From: Lunularia cruciata | Lineage: Eukaryota > Streptophyta > Marchantiopsida > Lunulariales > Lunulariaceae | Direction: 5' to 3' | Length of the DNA: 64,000 nucleotides | Assembly (NCBI GenBank): GCA_948567375.1 | Contig: OX419762.1 | Coordinates: 29,703,465-29,767,464, forward strand | Shown here: one piece after another, positions 28,414 to 39,760 of the stretch | How the letters are laid out: the number at the start of each line of letters is the position of its first letter | How positions within the stretch are numbered: position 1 is the first letter of the stretch | Notes under the pieces: generated by a model | Database searches by the model: none | What the model was told of the DNA's origin: nothing | The model's input: the letters and a program-made list of their open reading frames with translations, nothing else | Made by a program: the position numbers and the translations under genes

Positions 28414-30585
28414 ACACAACGTCCTCATTGTGCAATTGTTGCTCAAATGCTTGCACCCACACCGGTGCATGTGCCAAATTGGCAGCGGGTTCCCAGGTTG
28501 CTTTGTAGAGGGGGTAACCTTTCCATTGTACTAGATATTCCACCCGCGGATGGCGAGTACCACGCATGCGCTTTTGGAGAATCCGCTCCACTTCATATTC
28601 CTCTGTGCCATCAATGAGTGTCGGACAAGGTCGAATGTCCTGTGTGGAAGGACCTTGGCCTGATCAGGGAGCATATCTACATAGTAGGGAGACATGGAAC
28701 ACTGGATGGATCTTCATGTGTGGTGGTAGCTCAAGGTGATAGGCCATAGTGCCAATGCGACGGAGAATCGAGAAAGGCCCAATGAAACAAGGTCTGAGCT
28801 TACGAGATCCAACTAATGTGAGGTTGGTTGTCGATAGCCACACTTGATCCCCAACATTGAACTCCATGTGCCTATGGTGTGCATCAGCATACTACTTTTG
28901 TTGATTTTGCGCAATCTGTAACCTGTGCTTGGCGCTCTCCACACCTTGTTGGATTCTAGAAACAAATGTGTTGACTGCATCAACCTTGGTAGTCACTAGA
29001 CGGATCTTCATCAAGCTAGAAGGTGTGAAGGGATGCTCTCCATACATGAGGAAGAACGGAGTGACCTGGGTGGAGGCATTCAATGAATTGTTGTAAGCAA
29101 ATTCCACCAATGGTAGTAGGGTGTCCCACCTCTCTTGCTTTTCTAAGGTGAAGCCGCATAACATGTCTTCAATCGTGCGATTAGCCCGCTCTGTTTGGCC
29201 ATCTGTTTGTGGGTGGTAAGCTGTAGACATGGTCAACTTGGTTTTGAAGAAACCAAAGAGTGTTCGCCAAAACAAACTGGTGAATTGGGTGCCTCTATCA
29301 GTGATGAGTACTCTAGACAAGCCATGGTGAGCAAAGACTGCATCTAAGTATAGTTGAGCTAGTTGTGGAGCGATCACCTCCTTGGTGGTACGGCGTACAT
29401 GAATCATTTTGCTGAGCCGGTCCACAAAGACCACAATGGAGTCAAACCCTGAGGTGGTCTTGGGTAATTCACAGACAAGATCCATACTCACTTGTTCCCA
29501 ACGTTGGGTAGGAGTGGAGAGAGGTTGAAGGAGCCCTACAGGAGCTTGATTAGAAGCTTTGTTCTATTGACAAAGTAGGCAGCTACGCACATAGTCCATC
29601 ACGTCGTTGCTCATCTTGGGCCAATAGTAATGGTGCTTGACTGCATCCAAGGTCTTGTCCACTCCAACATGAGCTGCAATGGCCGAATCATGACATTCTG
29701 CTAGAATGGTGGTGCGTAATTCTGGGACATTTGGGACCCATAATCTGCCATCCCAAAAGGTGAGTCCTTGGGTGTTGGTGACATCTTTGGACAATTGTGC
29801 TTCTACAATCTATGGATCAGTTTTTGTAGCAGCTAGAATCTCTTGCCAGAATTCAGGGTTAATCTTAACCTCTGCCACCAAGTTGTTGGCCATTGGCATG
29901 CGGGTGAATGCATCTGCAAGTTGCTTCGTACCTTCCACGTAGGTGATTGTCATGTTGAAGCGTTGTCGCCACTCTGCTCACCGAATTTGGCGACGAGATA
30001 GATCCTTTTATGTCTCGAGGTAGACTAGAGGTTTGTGGTCTGTCTCTACTACAAATGCCTTCTTGCCCAGGTAGTGCTTCCAATGCTTGGTTGCTAGAAC
30101 GATGGCCAACTCTTCTTGTTCTGTGGTGTGGTAGTTGCGCTCTGCCAGTAACAACTTTTGAGAGAAATATGCAATTAGATGCCATCCGTCATGCCACTCT
30201 TGTTGTAGGACTGCTCCTATTGCTACGCTTGATGCATCCGTAGCCAACTTGATTGGACGTTTTGGATCATACCACTTCAAGATTGGTGCATGTAGCAAGG
30301 CGGCCTTCAATTCTTGAAAGGCCAACTCCTGTGCACTTCCCCTTGCCAAGTAGTGCCGTTAAAGGCTGTGCAACCTTGGAGAAGTCCTTGACAAATCTAC
30401 GATAGAATCCCGTCAACCCCAAGAAGCTCTTAAGTTGAGTCTGATCTTCTGGGGCACTCCATTTTTGAATGACCTCTATTTTATCTGTCAATACTTGAAT
30501 GCCCTTTGCACTTACTCTATGCCCTAAGTAGTCTACTTCAAACTTGCCAAACTCACACTTCAAGATTTTGGCGTACAACTGATTC
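28409..30585 (-). pseudogene. RNase H, integrase and chromodomain of the younger chromovirus
   Basis: This is the C-terminal half of pol. RNase H shows LATDASSVAIG, TTEQEELAIVLA and ETDHKPLVY (acidic residues present) at about 30250-30020. The integrase zinc region (HVGVDKTLDAVKHHYYWPKM, then CLLC) lies at 29794-29564. The DDE core is at 29491-28892: D in MDLVCELP, D in ITDRGTQFTS, E in GQTERANRTIED, all intact. A linker with GDQVWLSTTNL follows. The chromodomain (RHPRVEYLVQWKGYPLYKATWE) at 28591-28409 reads methylated histone tails in this lineage and steers integration toward heterochromatin. In-frame stops separate the blocks (for example at 29564 and 28892), so this copy is probably not autonomous now. 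Confidence 0.9.
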
Positions 30586-31085
30586 TATCTTAGAATCTGG
30601 AGGACCTCTCATAGATGTTGTTTGTGTTCTGTCATTGTGTTACTATATACTAAGATATCATCCAAGAAGACGATAACAGACTTATCCAAGTATGGATAAA
30701 ATATGTCATTCATTAGGCTCATGAAAGTGGCAGGCGCATTGGTGAGGCCAAAAGGCATCACAAGATACTCAAAGTGGCCATACTTGGTTCGAAAGGCAGT
30801 TTTGTACACATCCTCCTCTGCAATTCGGATTTAATTGTAACCGCTCCGCAAGTCTAGTTTGGTGAAGTATCTTGCTCCATGAAGTTGATCAAACAGGTCA
30901 TCCATGCGAGGTAAGGGGTATTTATTCTTCACTGTTTGCTGATTCAGACCCCGATAGTCAATGCACATGCGCATTGTACCATCCTTCTTCTTCACAAACA
31001 AGACAGGGGCCCCATATGGTGATATGCTAGGTTGGATGAACCCTTTTTGTATCATCTCCTCAATTTGAGTCTTACACTCCTCCAA
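30586..31085 (-). pseudogene. Reverse transcriptase of the younger chromovirus
   Basis: Conserved blocks run from [22 protein letters not shown] through [18 protein letters not shown] and [12 protein letters not shown] to the catalytic FLDDIL at about 30650-30667, followed by VYS. One in-frame stop replaces the residue after SGYN (usually SGYHQIR). RT copies element RNA into DNA in the cytoplasmic particle. RNase H follows after a short connection. Confidence 0.9.
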
Positions 31086-31326
31086 CTCATGAGGTGATAG
31101 GCGATATGGAGCCTTACAAGGAGGTGTCTTTCCCAGAGTGTCTCTATTTTGTGATCTACTCGCCTTTTAGGTGGTAATCCTGAGGGTAGATCATCGGGAA
31201 AGACATCTTGAAACTCATCCACCACATCCTTCAATTTCTCAGGAATTTTTCCAGCAAGTTGTGCACTCTGGACTTCTCTTATTAGACCCATAAAACATCT
31301 ATCGGTCTTACAGACAGTTGTCGTCC

Positions 31327-31719
31327 CTACGACATATAGAGGCAGTTTTTGCTTGTGTGATTTTTCTTTAACCCAATGATTGACCATTGGTGGGTTCTCA
31401 CTACTTTCTTCCTCCAATCCACCATTGGGTTGTACTGCTCCATCCATGGCATGCCTAAAATTGCATCATAACGGGCTAACTGTATCACTCGCCACTCAAT
31501 TGCTTCCTGATATTCTCCTACAGAGAGGGTTACCCGTCTAGGTAATGATTCAATCCTCTTTGTTTGCCCATTTGGTAACTCTACTTCTTCACTTCCATCT
31601 CTCTCTAGGTCCATTCCCAAGCTTATTGCAACAGAGCAAGACAAGAAATTCTCTGTTGCTCCCGGATCTATTAATACTCTCACTTGATTACCCTCTAGGA
31701 TTCCATTCACGACAATCAA
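31327..31719 (-). pseudogene. Aspartic protease of the younger chromovirus (active-site substitution)
   Basis: This retropepsin-like domain has VLIDPGATENFLS near 31660 and the flap/second motif DAILGMPWM. The catalytic triplet is normally D-S/T-G. Here codons read GAT CCG GGA (Asp-Pro-Gly), so Ser/Thr has become Pro by a single T-to-C change. Proteolytic maturation by this copy is therefore doubtful. It overlaps the start of the RT linker region. Confidence 0.88.
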
Positions 31720-31899
31720 TTGTGAGGTTGCCTTTCGGGATCTTTGCGCATTATTCTTCTTCCTTCCCTTGCTTCTTTGCTTCCTTATTGAGCCAATAAG
31801 GCCGCAAGGTACATTTACTGGCGATCTTCATTTTCCAAAGTGGTTTCCACCTCTTCCTCTTCAATGTGCCTCTCCATGTTGTTCAAAGATTGCCTATAC

Positions 31900-33363
31900 G
31901 AAGGCCGAGGGCCTTTAGGGAAACGAGTGCGACAATTGGTAGATATGTGCCCAATACGGCCACAATTGTAACAACGGCGTTGTTCTCCTCGAGTCCCTTC
32001 TCCTCGTGGGACTCCATCTCTTTGTTCTTCTACTCGTCCCTACTCCCCTTGAAGCGACCTTGCTCCTTGATCTCGGAATCGAAGGTTGCCCAATTCCATC
32101 GGTACTGGTCCACCCATGTGTGGCATTTCTGCCTGATAATGTTGAGGTGGAACTACTCCTTCGCCTCCACCTAATGCTCCTGCTATTCTCTGCACACAAG
32201 CAACAGCTTCAAATACCGTATGAGGGTTTTGCACCATGACTTCTTGGCAAATCCACTCTTTCAACCCTCGTTTGAAATTGTTGAGAGCCTCTACTGGACT
32301 CATATTGGTAATTGCGACTTGTAGATCCAGAAATACCTCCACATACTCTTGTACCCTATTCATCTGTCTCAATCCCCATAGTCGGGTTTGAGCCATCTGC
32401 ACAGAATCCACCGATTAGAAATTCTTCAGCAGTCCTTCTTGCATTGCTGTCTATGTGACCTCCCTTCTCTCTGCTAGCATGGATCATTCCCAAGCATCAT
32501 ACTATGTGAGGGCTTTATCGGTCAAGTACCCACATGCAAACACGCTTGCAGCATGCTCTGTGATCTCTGTTGAGAACAATCAAAAATATCGATTCATTCT
32601 CGAGATCCAATTTTCCACTACTCCCATTGTATGCTACCCCTTGTAAGGCTCGATGTTGCAGGTCTTCTTCATTCAGAGTAGCAATGTGGCTTCATTGTTG
32701 ATAGGGTTCGTAGGTACGGGTGCCTCTCCAAGTACTTCAGTCGCAGGTACTGGGTTTTGAGACGGCTCTTCTTCTTGCATGGCTTGATCGTTCCTGAGGA
32801 TCTGTACTTGAATTTGTAATGTCTCCATGGTCATCTTAATCTCTCGAAATTCATTCAACATCCCTTGCATTCCTTGCACAAGCTCTTGCAACTACGGATC
32901 CATGGTTCCTACAACACCCAATTGGCGTCTACTTCAATATAGAGTCAATATAATCACTCTGGAAGGCGCATGAACTATCGGAACTACCATTGAGACCTCA
33001 GAAGCTATCACTTGTTGATAATACTCCTCACCAAAATTCCTAACCACAAAATCTCTAAACATCACTTTCGGCCTCACTACATAACAGATTTCTACTTGAG
33101 TGTTGAAAGGGAGAGGATTTAGGACATTCATATCCATATTATCATAATAGAATGTAGATCGTCAAATCCCACTTTCTGTCATATATCACCACAGGTAGAA
33201 TCACCGAGTTTGGTGAGTTCATCACTCTGTCCATGAATTCCGCACCAAAGTGATAAACTAGCAATACTCTCATCTGCTCATGCTGGATGTACATAACCTT
33301 GATGTGGAATGGGTTTGAGAATGGAAAGCTAGGTGTGGGAAATTGTCCCCCCTGCGCATCCAT
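31900..33363 (-). pseudogene. gag of the younger chromovirus
   Basis: It starts at ATG 33363, about 120 bp inside the PBS. The N-terminal part has two similar segments of about 45 residues (33363-33142 and 33137-32934), separated by a stop and sharing FG-E, V, S-V and a hydrophobic P-V block. A short coiled-coil-like segment rich in Gln/Met follows (MQELVQGMQGMLNEFREIKM, 32891 onward). The gag core (RLWGLRQMNRVQEYVEVFLD) lies at about 32390-32200. A canonical CX2CX4HX4C zinc knuckle (CYNCGRIGHISTNC) is at about 31980-31937. Frames are interrupted by stops. Gag forms the particle and the knuckle binds RNA. Confidence 0.85.
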
Positions 33364-33490
33364 CCCATCCGCTCTCTAAAGTCCTTCCTAAGTCTAGCAA
33401 TTACTCTATGTTCTCCACCTCAAATTACTCAGTTTCAGTAGTTCGTGCTATTCCAAGAGGGGCGATCCACTCTCTTGGACTAGAACACTC

Positions 33491-33502
33491 GCTCTGATAC
33501 CA
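33491..33502 (-). promoter_or_regulatory. Primer-binding site of the younger chromovirus
   Basis: On the element strand TGGTATCAGAGC follows the 5' LTR after one base. It is an exact match to the 3' end of plant initiator tRNA-Met. Confidence 0.95.
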
Positions 33503-33503
33503 T

Positions 33504-34241
33504 TGTAATACTCCGAGGACAAGAGAAGAGAGAAAACACAAATTGCACACTCAAAACTCCGATGCCCCAAGGGAGCACCTTCTCTTTATTATATAGACAA
33601 AGAGGATCTCCTCCAAGGAAGCTCCACCATAGGATTAGGGACACAGATAGGTGACATGTCAGCAAGCTCCACCCTTGGATTACTGACTTGGATGGGTGAC
33701 CTGTCTGGTCTAGTTCCTATCTGGTTGGTCAAACAAGCTTAGATCGGAGGGAATCTTTTAGGGAATCTTCCTATAGGAATCTCAGAATCATATGAGTAAG
33801 GTACCGTTGGAAAGCTCTTGACAAGACAAACCAAGGGGAGGGAAGGCCAGCCTTTTGTCCATAAGGGAGGGGATCTGCACATTTTTGAGGCCTAATTCAT
33901 CTGTTTAGGCCTTCGAAATTGCCCTCAAAGATTTCAGGCATATTTCGATTCCTACTCTATTAGTAGAAGTCCCCTTTTGGTGATACCTCTTTCTGATCTG
34001 TTTAGTCCATCATGTGTAACATCCTTACAGATGTTACCAAACCAATTCTCACCTTTAAATCATATGTATAGCTATTGGTTCTAAGGTTCTCAAGTCTATT
34101 TTGGTTTCTGCCCTATTGGTAGAAGTACTCTTTTGGTGATACTTCTATCTGATCTATTTTGACCATCATGTATAACATCATTCTAGATGTTACCAAACCA
34201 AATTTCAGATCTAGATCATATGGCTAACCTGTGGTATTACA
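33504..34241 (-). repeat. 5' LTR of the younger chromovirus
   Basis: 738 bp. A TATA box (CTATATAATA on the element strand, about 33597-33586) lies upstream of the PBS side, as expected for an LTR promoter. Confidence 0.95.
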
Positions 34242-34570
34242 GATTGAAGGCTTGACCTATGCAACTTTGTTTCACTTGCAAGGTATGATATTTAATTGGG
34301 GTTGTAGGATTTTGGATGATTCCAGAAGCTCAAAGAATTGCATGTCTATGCAAGTAGCAAAGGAATTGGGTATTCCTATCAAACTAGTAATTGGAAATAG
34401 ATTGATGATGGCGGATGGTAGAAAGGGTTCTATATTTTGTACTTTGCATCCTATTACCTTCAAGATTGGGAAGGAGTATTTGGAGTGTATGAGGTTTGTA
34501 GTGGCACCTCTACACTAGGATGTCATTCTAGGACTACCTTGGCTTGAAAGTCATAAGGTTCAATTTGATT
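34242..34570 (+). pseudogene. Protease region of the older chromovirus
   Basis: This picks up the older element directly after the younger insertion. The frame reads an aspartyl-protease-like fold with ILDDSRSSKNCMSMQVAKEL, then DVILGLPWLESH (the usual D-x-ILG-PWL). The catalytic D-S/T-G equivalent appears as DDSRSS and is degraded, and a stop precedes DVILG. Non-functional. Confidence 0.75.
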
Positions 34571-36160
34571 GGACCCGATGACAAATTCAAGTATAACACC
34601 AAGGTATGAATTTCAGATTAGGTTGTTTGGCACCTTTGAGTAAGACATCTAAGAATAGTCAGTCCCAAGATGGGAAGTTTTTTGAGAAGGTAGCCATAGA
34701 GCAAGCCTTGAAGGGAGGTGGGTCCCAAGATGGGAAGTTTGCAAGGAAGGCAACCATGGAGTAAGTTTTCAAGAGAGATGAGTCCTTAGATGGGAAGTTT
34801 GTTAGTGAAGCAACCATAGAGCAAGCTTTGGAGGAAGATAAGTTTGTATTTGCAATGTGTACTAAACCAATTGCACAAGGACAATCTGAGGAGGGCCAAG
34901 AGTCTCATCAAGCAATGGTTGATCAGATAGTTCAAGAAATTCCGGATGTGTTTTTGGATGATCTGCCGAAGGGATTACCTTCTGATTGTGGTATGCCCTT
35001 CAAGATTGAGTTATTGCCAAGGAATACTCCAATGAGTAGACCAATCTATTGGCTCTCACCAAAGGAGTTAGAAGAGTTACAAATAAAACTTATGGAGTTG
35101 TTGGAGAAGGACTTCATATGACAAAGTACCTCTCCTTGGGGAGCATCGGTACTATTTGTTCCAAAGAAGGATGGAGGACTTTGTTTTTGTTTACTGTGTG
35201 CTCAATAAGCAAATAGTGATGAATGCATATCCCTTGCCTTGGATCAATGACTTGCTTGATCAACCGAGTGGAGCACGATACTTTTCCAAGTTGGATCTTC
35301 ATAGCGACTATTAGAAAATCCCCATTGATAGGAAGGATGTGCAAAAGATTGCTTTTTGTACAAGGTATAGGCATTTCAAGTAGAGACTTCTACTTTTTGC
35401 ACTCACTAATGCTCCAACAATCTTCATGGATCAGATGCATCGGGTGTTGGATGGACTATTGGATCAATATGTGGTGTTGTTCTTGGATGATATCTTAATC
35501 TATAGTAAGACAAAGGCAGAACATGTGAATCATGTGCAAGAAGTCCTAAGACGACTACTACAATGGAAATTTTATTGCAAGAAGTTGAAGTGTGCCTTTT
35601 GGTAAAAGGAAGTCACCTTCTTGGATCACAAGATCTCATAGGAAGGGATCAAGATGGAAGAGGAGAAAATCAAGGCCATTACTGATTTGCCTACTCTAAA
35701 GGATACTACAGAAGTAAGGGCATTTAATGGATTGGCCAGGTTTTACCAACAGTCCATCCACTATTGTGCTCATGTGGCTGCACCATTGATTGAACTCTTG
35801 GGGAAGATATTGAGCTTCCAGTGGACCACTAAGCATGAAGAAGCATTCTATAAGCTTAAACATATGGTGTCTTCAAGACCCATCCTTCAACTATATGATC
35901 CTCAAGTGCCTTTTGTGGTTGATTTTGATGCTTCTGACTTTGCAATTGGAGTAGTGTTGCAATAGGAATTCCCAGATGGACTACATCCCATTGCCTTTGT
36001 GTCTTGCCAACTAAATAAAGCTGAAAAAAATTACTCTACTTGAGATCAAGAACAAGTTGCAATGGTATATGCCACCAAGGTATGGAGGCATTATCTCTTG
36101 GAGAAACAAGTGATCATGCAAACTAATCACAAACTATTGTTGTAGACCTTACACTTGGAA
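34571..36160 (+). pseudogene. Reverse transcriptase and RNase H of the older chromovirus
   Basis: A spacer containing three copies of a block with GGGAAGTTTG and GCAACCATAGAG (34660-34830) leads into IPDVFLDDLPKGLP, then RPIYWLSPKELEELQ (RT entry), KKDGG, YPLPW and KLDLHS. The catalytic FLDDIL is at 35480-35497, followed by IYS. RNase H is seen as VVDFDASDFAIGVVLQ (about 35917-35965) and YATKVWRHYLL. Stops and frameshifts are numerous. Confidence 0.88.
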
Positions 36161-37319
36161 CATGAAGAGTTGACATCATTGATGGGAGAAACAACTCCAA
36201 TTGTTTGACATCAAACTTAAGTATAAACTAGGTCGGTTCCATGTCATCCTTGATGCTCTTTCACGATGACCTGATTTGAAGTCTCTTCCTCTCATCACGG
36301 TAGCAATTATGATGGTGTCTATTGACTTCAAGGTCCAAAATGAGTTTTGTCAACTCTACAACAAGATCCTTCTTCCAAATGGTACATGGTCATCTTATAG
36401 CATGAAACAAGGAGTACAACACCTTCTCCTTCAAGGAAGGCCTTCTTTTCCATGAGGACCAGATCTATGTTCTAGCCAAAGGCAATGTCCAACTTGTGCG
36501 CCTACAAGAAGCCCATGATTTACCAATAGCTGGTCACATGGGTGTGAACAAGACCTTGGGTACACTCCAACATCGATGGTGGTGGCCCAACATGACACGA
36601 GATGTTCAAGAGTTTGTTTGATTATATGAGAGTTGCCAATGTAACAAGGCCAGCAACCAGAAGCCAAGTGGACTCCTTCAACCACTCCCAATTCCATCCA
36701 CTCGATGGGAACACGTGAGCTTAGATGTCATCACATCCTTGCCCAAGATAAAGAAAGGACACACAACAATTGTGTTGTTTATGGATAAGCTTAGTAGAAA
36801 AATCCACTTGGAACCAACCTTTGATACCGTGGATGCTCCAACCTTAGCACAAATCTACTTTGACAATGTCTTCAAGCATCATGGGATGTCACATGTACTC
36901 ATCTCCGACCTGTGATCTTTGATTCATTGGGAAGTTTTGGCAAACACTCTTCCAAATACTTGGCACCAAGCTTGCTTTGTCCATGGCCTATCATCCTCAA
37001 CCTGATAGACAAACCAAACATGCAAATCATACCTTGGAGGATATGCTACGTGCTTTCATCAATGTCCACCATACCAATTGGGATGAATGTTTTGCAATTG
37101 CAGAATTTGCTTACAATAATTCCAAATAGACAAGCACCAAATTTTCTCCTTTCTTTCTCAATGTGGGCCAAGATCCGCTTGTTCCAGATTCTCTTCTTGC
37201 TCTTCCTCCATCTCAGGTCCCTCATACTTCAACCTTCTTAACAACCATATCCCAATCTCTCCAACAAGCCAAATCTCACCTCCTTGTTGCTCAAAATTGT
37301 CAAAAACACTACGCGGACC
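36161..37319 (+). pseudogene. Integrase of the older chromovirus
   Basis: The zinc-binding region GHMGVNKTLGTLQHRWWWPN then CQCNKA lies near 36535-36650. The core has SLDVITSLPKIKKGHTTIV with the first Asp in the 36715-36915 frame, and a degraded ISDL region where the second Asp lies. An A/P-rich HGLSS remnant follows. A solo LTR interrupts the frame at 37320, exactly inside the segment equivalent to QKHYAD-HHR. Non-functional. Confidence 0.85.
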
Positions 37320-38011
37320 TATAACACCCATTTGTGCATGTGTGTGGTATTGTGATATTTAGCTTGGTATTACAAGTACTTAAGAGATATTATTTATATA
37401 GAGATAAAGGATTGTTCTATATTAGTCATGGTTAGCTAAAGTTAGTCATAGCTAAGATAGAGGGGACCTTACTTTAGAAGACGTAGAAAAGATGAGCACC
37501 ACTATTTTGGATTTTAGTGTGTTGACTTGATATTATTCCTAGGTGTTTGGCTTTGAGGAAAGAGTTGAGAACTCTTGGGCCCGCAAGCCTTTTTGTTTTG
37601 GATTCTTTTTTAGTCCAAGGATAGCCCATGTGAAGGAATCCTTGACTTAGTGGTTGGGTCAAGATAAGACCACATGCCTAGGGGAATATGCCCATGTGAA
37701 CGGATATTCCTTTCTACTTTTTGACTTTACTTGACTTTTAGTCTAGTAACTTAAGTTACTGCAGTAATTAGTAACTTTGGTACGTAACTATTTCACAAGT
37801 ATATAAACAAGGGGTGAGGAGGTACTCATCATCCTTTCATTTGCAACTATCTCTCTCTCATTGAGTTCTCTAGTGAGCAATGTCTTGAGTCTTGGAGTGT
37901 TAGCCTTGGAGGAGTATGATGGAGTTTGGGTTCCTTGCCTTCTTAGTCCATGGTGCGCTACCATAATAGCCAGCAGAGGTTCATCTTGAGTGAGAGACAG
38001 GCCGGCTCACA
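37320..38011 (+). mobile_element. Solo LTR of a third, unidentified family
   Basis: A block of about 692 bp begins TATAACACCC (probably TGTAACACCC with one transition) and ends GGCTCACA. It interrupts the older integrase so that GACC occurs on both sides (37316-37319 and 38012-38015). Excision restores a continuous reading of the integrase-chromodomain linker. It contains a TATA-like GTATATAAAC at about 37799 followed by C/T-rich sequence, as in LTR promoters. No internal region or sister copy is in the window. Boundaries are uncertain by one or two bases. Confidence 0.7.
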
Positions 38012-38512
38012 GACCACCATCGTTGTGATCTCACCTTTGAAGTCAATGATAAAGTCATGCTATCCTCTAGTAACCTACCTCTCCCACTTGATACCCAAGT
38101 TCGTAAACTTGCCCCTAATTGGATAGGACACTTTGATGTCACCCAAATTATCTCTCTTGTTGCTTATTGACTTGCCTTGCCTTGTCATATATGCATCCAT
38201 CTTGTCTTTCATGTTCCCAAGGTGAAACCCTTTAATCCTAACCCATCTTCCTTTTCCTCTCAAGTCCAACCTCCTTCTCCTCCTTTCCCTATCAATGATC
38301 ATGAGGAGTACAAAGTTAATTGTATCCTTGTGCGTCGCTACATTTAACAAGGCCATGGACAACATATGGATTACAAGGTCCTTTGGAAAGGTTATTCCCT
38401 TCATGATGTCACATGGGAACCTCTTTCTCATCTCCAGAATGCACAATTGGCCATCTAGGAGTTTGAAGCTTCATTAGCAACGAGGACGTCATTGACTAGC
38501 GGTGGGAGAATA
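38012..38512 (+). pseudogene. Integrase C-terminus, chromodomain and polypurine tract of the older chromovirus
   Basis: After the solo LTR the frame reads CDLTFEVNDKVMLSSS, then a linker, then a chromodomain at about 38290-38470 (YKVNCILVRRYI, a stop, then MDYKVLWKGYSLHDVTWEP). Trp and Glu of the aromatic cage region are kept, and a second stop lies just downstream. The purine-rich GCGGTGGGAGAATAT before 38513 is the polypurine tract. Confidence 0.88.
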
Positions 38513-38879
38513 TGTAACAATATGGAATGTAACAACAAAGTTAATATGGCTAACAAAGTAGCAAATAAGACAAATTAGCCTAGAATATTCTAAAAGTATC
38601 TAGCAAGCTTCTTGGGAATCTTCCTGGCTAGCTTAGCTTGCACCACAAGTAGGTAGCTTCTAGAAGGAAGTTTCTAGAAGCTTCCAACTAGCTTAGCTTG
38701 CATGCCAAGTAAGCGGCTTCTAGGAAGAAGCTTCTTGAGAAGCCTCTCAAGAGCCTTGTAAGATCCCTATAAATACAAGAGCCGTAGCTCAAGCTAGGCA
38801 TTTGGAGTTTACACACATTCAAATGTCCCAATGTAATCTTCCATTCTCCTATTTCTCTCCTCGGTCTTGGTCTTTTACA
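38513..38879 (+). repeat. 3' LTR of the older chromovirus
   Basis: 367 bp, TGTAACAATA...TCTTTTACA. It lacks one of the three subrepeats found in the 5' LTR and carries many substitutions against it, showing age. Confidence 0.92.
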
Positions 38880-39760
38880 CTTAAAGAGTGAGACAAAATC
38901 ATCAGAGTAGATACTTTTTTGGATCATTATCATGGCTTCCTTCTATTTTATAGGTTCTTCTTATAAAGTCATGTGCATGAACCAAAGAATGTACTATCTT
39001 CTCAACTACAAGTAATGAAGCAAAATAAGATTGTAGAGTGCCCCATCATGTGGGAGTTGGAGTGACAAGATTACAAAGATTTGCATCTTTGAGTGCCTTT
39101 TGCAATCATGTTTCTGAGAGATGATGATTATAAAAGAATGTCACAATATCTTATGCATCAACAAACTTCACCAAGTACTCAAATGAGTACACATCAAGAC
39201 AATCATAAATCTTCCAACCTCACTTTGCCTTTGTTGCAGCAAAGATATCCTTGACAAATAGATGAAGGCTATGAGATACACAACCTTGGAAATATTTTGA
39301 AGGGTATTGCTTCTCCAGCATTGTCCAAGCAAACTTGGTTTGGTAATATTGTCCATAACAAATCTTGATACATTACCGGGAGTATTCTTAATAACACACT
39401 TGTTCATCGATATTGATAGATTCAAGAAAGAAGTTAGGTCTTTGTGAAGCCAACATGTATTTGATTATTGGTTTTTTTCTATATTTGACCAGCCATCACT
39501 TGTAAAAGAATAAAATGTTCCTTGTGAAAGAAACATTTCAACCTTGCACTTGACTTTAAGGTAGCATATATTAAGTAGCTTACTTGCAAAGTCCTCATGT
39601 GAAGGCAATTTTATATTTGGCTGGAGTAGTTTCAAAGCATCTACCATGTGTTTCTCTTCAATGCAAACAAAAGCAAAACTTACTATATAGTAATGCATTG
39701 CAATCTATATGCAAAACAATTCAACTCCTTCTTAGACAACTTAAAGCAACCAAATTACCG
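38880..39760 (-). pseudogene. hAT-type transposase remnant, N-terminal/central part
   Basis: Minus-strand frames contain LKLLQPNIKLPSHEDFASKL, then TFYSFTSDGWSN (the DUF659/hAT D-G-W-S motif, about 39490). Next comes C-SHSLHLFVKDIF (the hAT C-aaH-lnL-lkdI motif, about 39290), then PT-WGTLQ and finally DDFVSLFK. Broken by stops and frameshifts. The gene continues at 25261 after the chromovirus insertion. No terminal inverted repeats were found. Family assignment is by motif pattern, so related DUF659 domesticated genes are a less likely alternative. Confidence 0.72.

Larger units (their letters stand above)
27658..34241 (-). mobile_element. Younger full-length Ty3/gypsy chromovirus
   Basis: Length is 6.58 kb, with 738-bp LTRs at both ends (3' LTR 27658-28395, 5' LTR 33504-34241). 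I see roughly a dozen differences between the LTRs, so this copy is much younger than its host element. Flanks are GATTA (27653-27657) and GATTG (34242-34246), a 5-bp duplication with one change. A tRNA-Met PBS and a purine tract are in place. On the minus strand the order is gag with zinc knuckle, protease, RT, RNase H, integrase and chromodomain, mostly readable with scattered stops. It inserted between gag and protease of the older plus-strand element. Confidence 0.95.
25262..38879 (+). mobile_element. Older Ty3/gypsy chromovirus, nested by three later insertions
   Basis: LTRs at 25262-25686 and 38513-38879 begin TGTAACAATA and end TCTTTTACA. They are flanked by the exact 5-bp duplication CTTAA (25257-25261 and 38880-38884). 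Internal order on the plus strand is PBS, gag, protease, RT, RNase H, integrase, chromodomain, polypurine tract. The coding region holds many stops and frameshifts. It is interrupted by a solo LTR (26412-27153), a full-length opposite-strand element (27658-34241) and another solo LTR (about 37320-38011). The element itself sits inside a hAT transposase remnant. Without the insertions the element would be about 5.6 kb, normal for a chromovirus. Confidence 0.92.
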
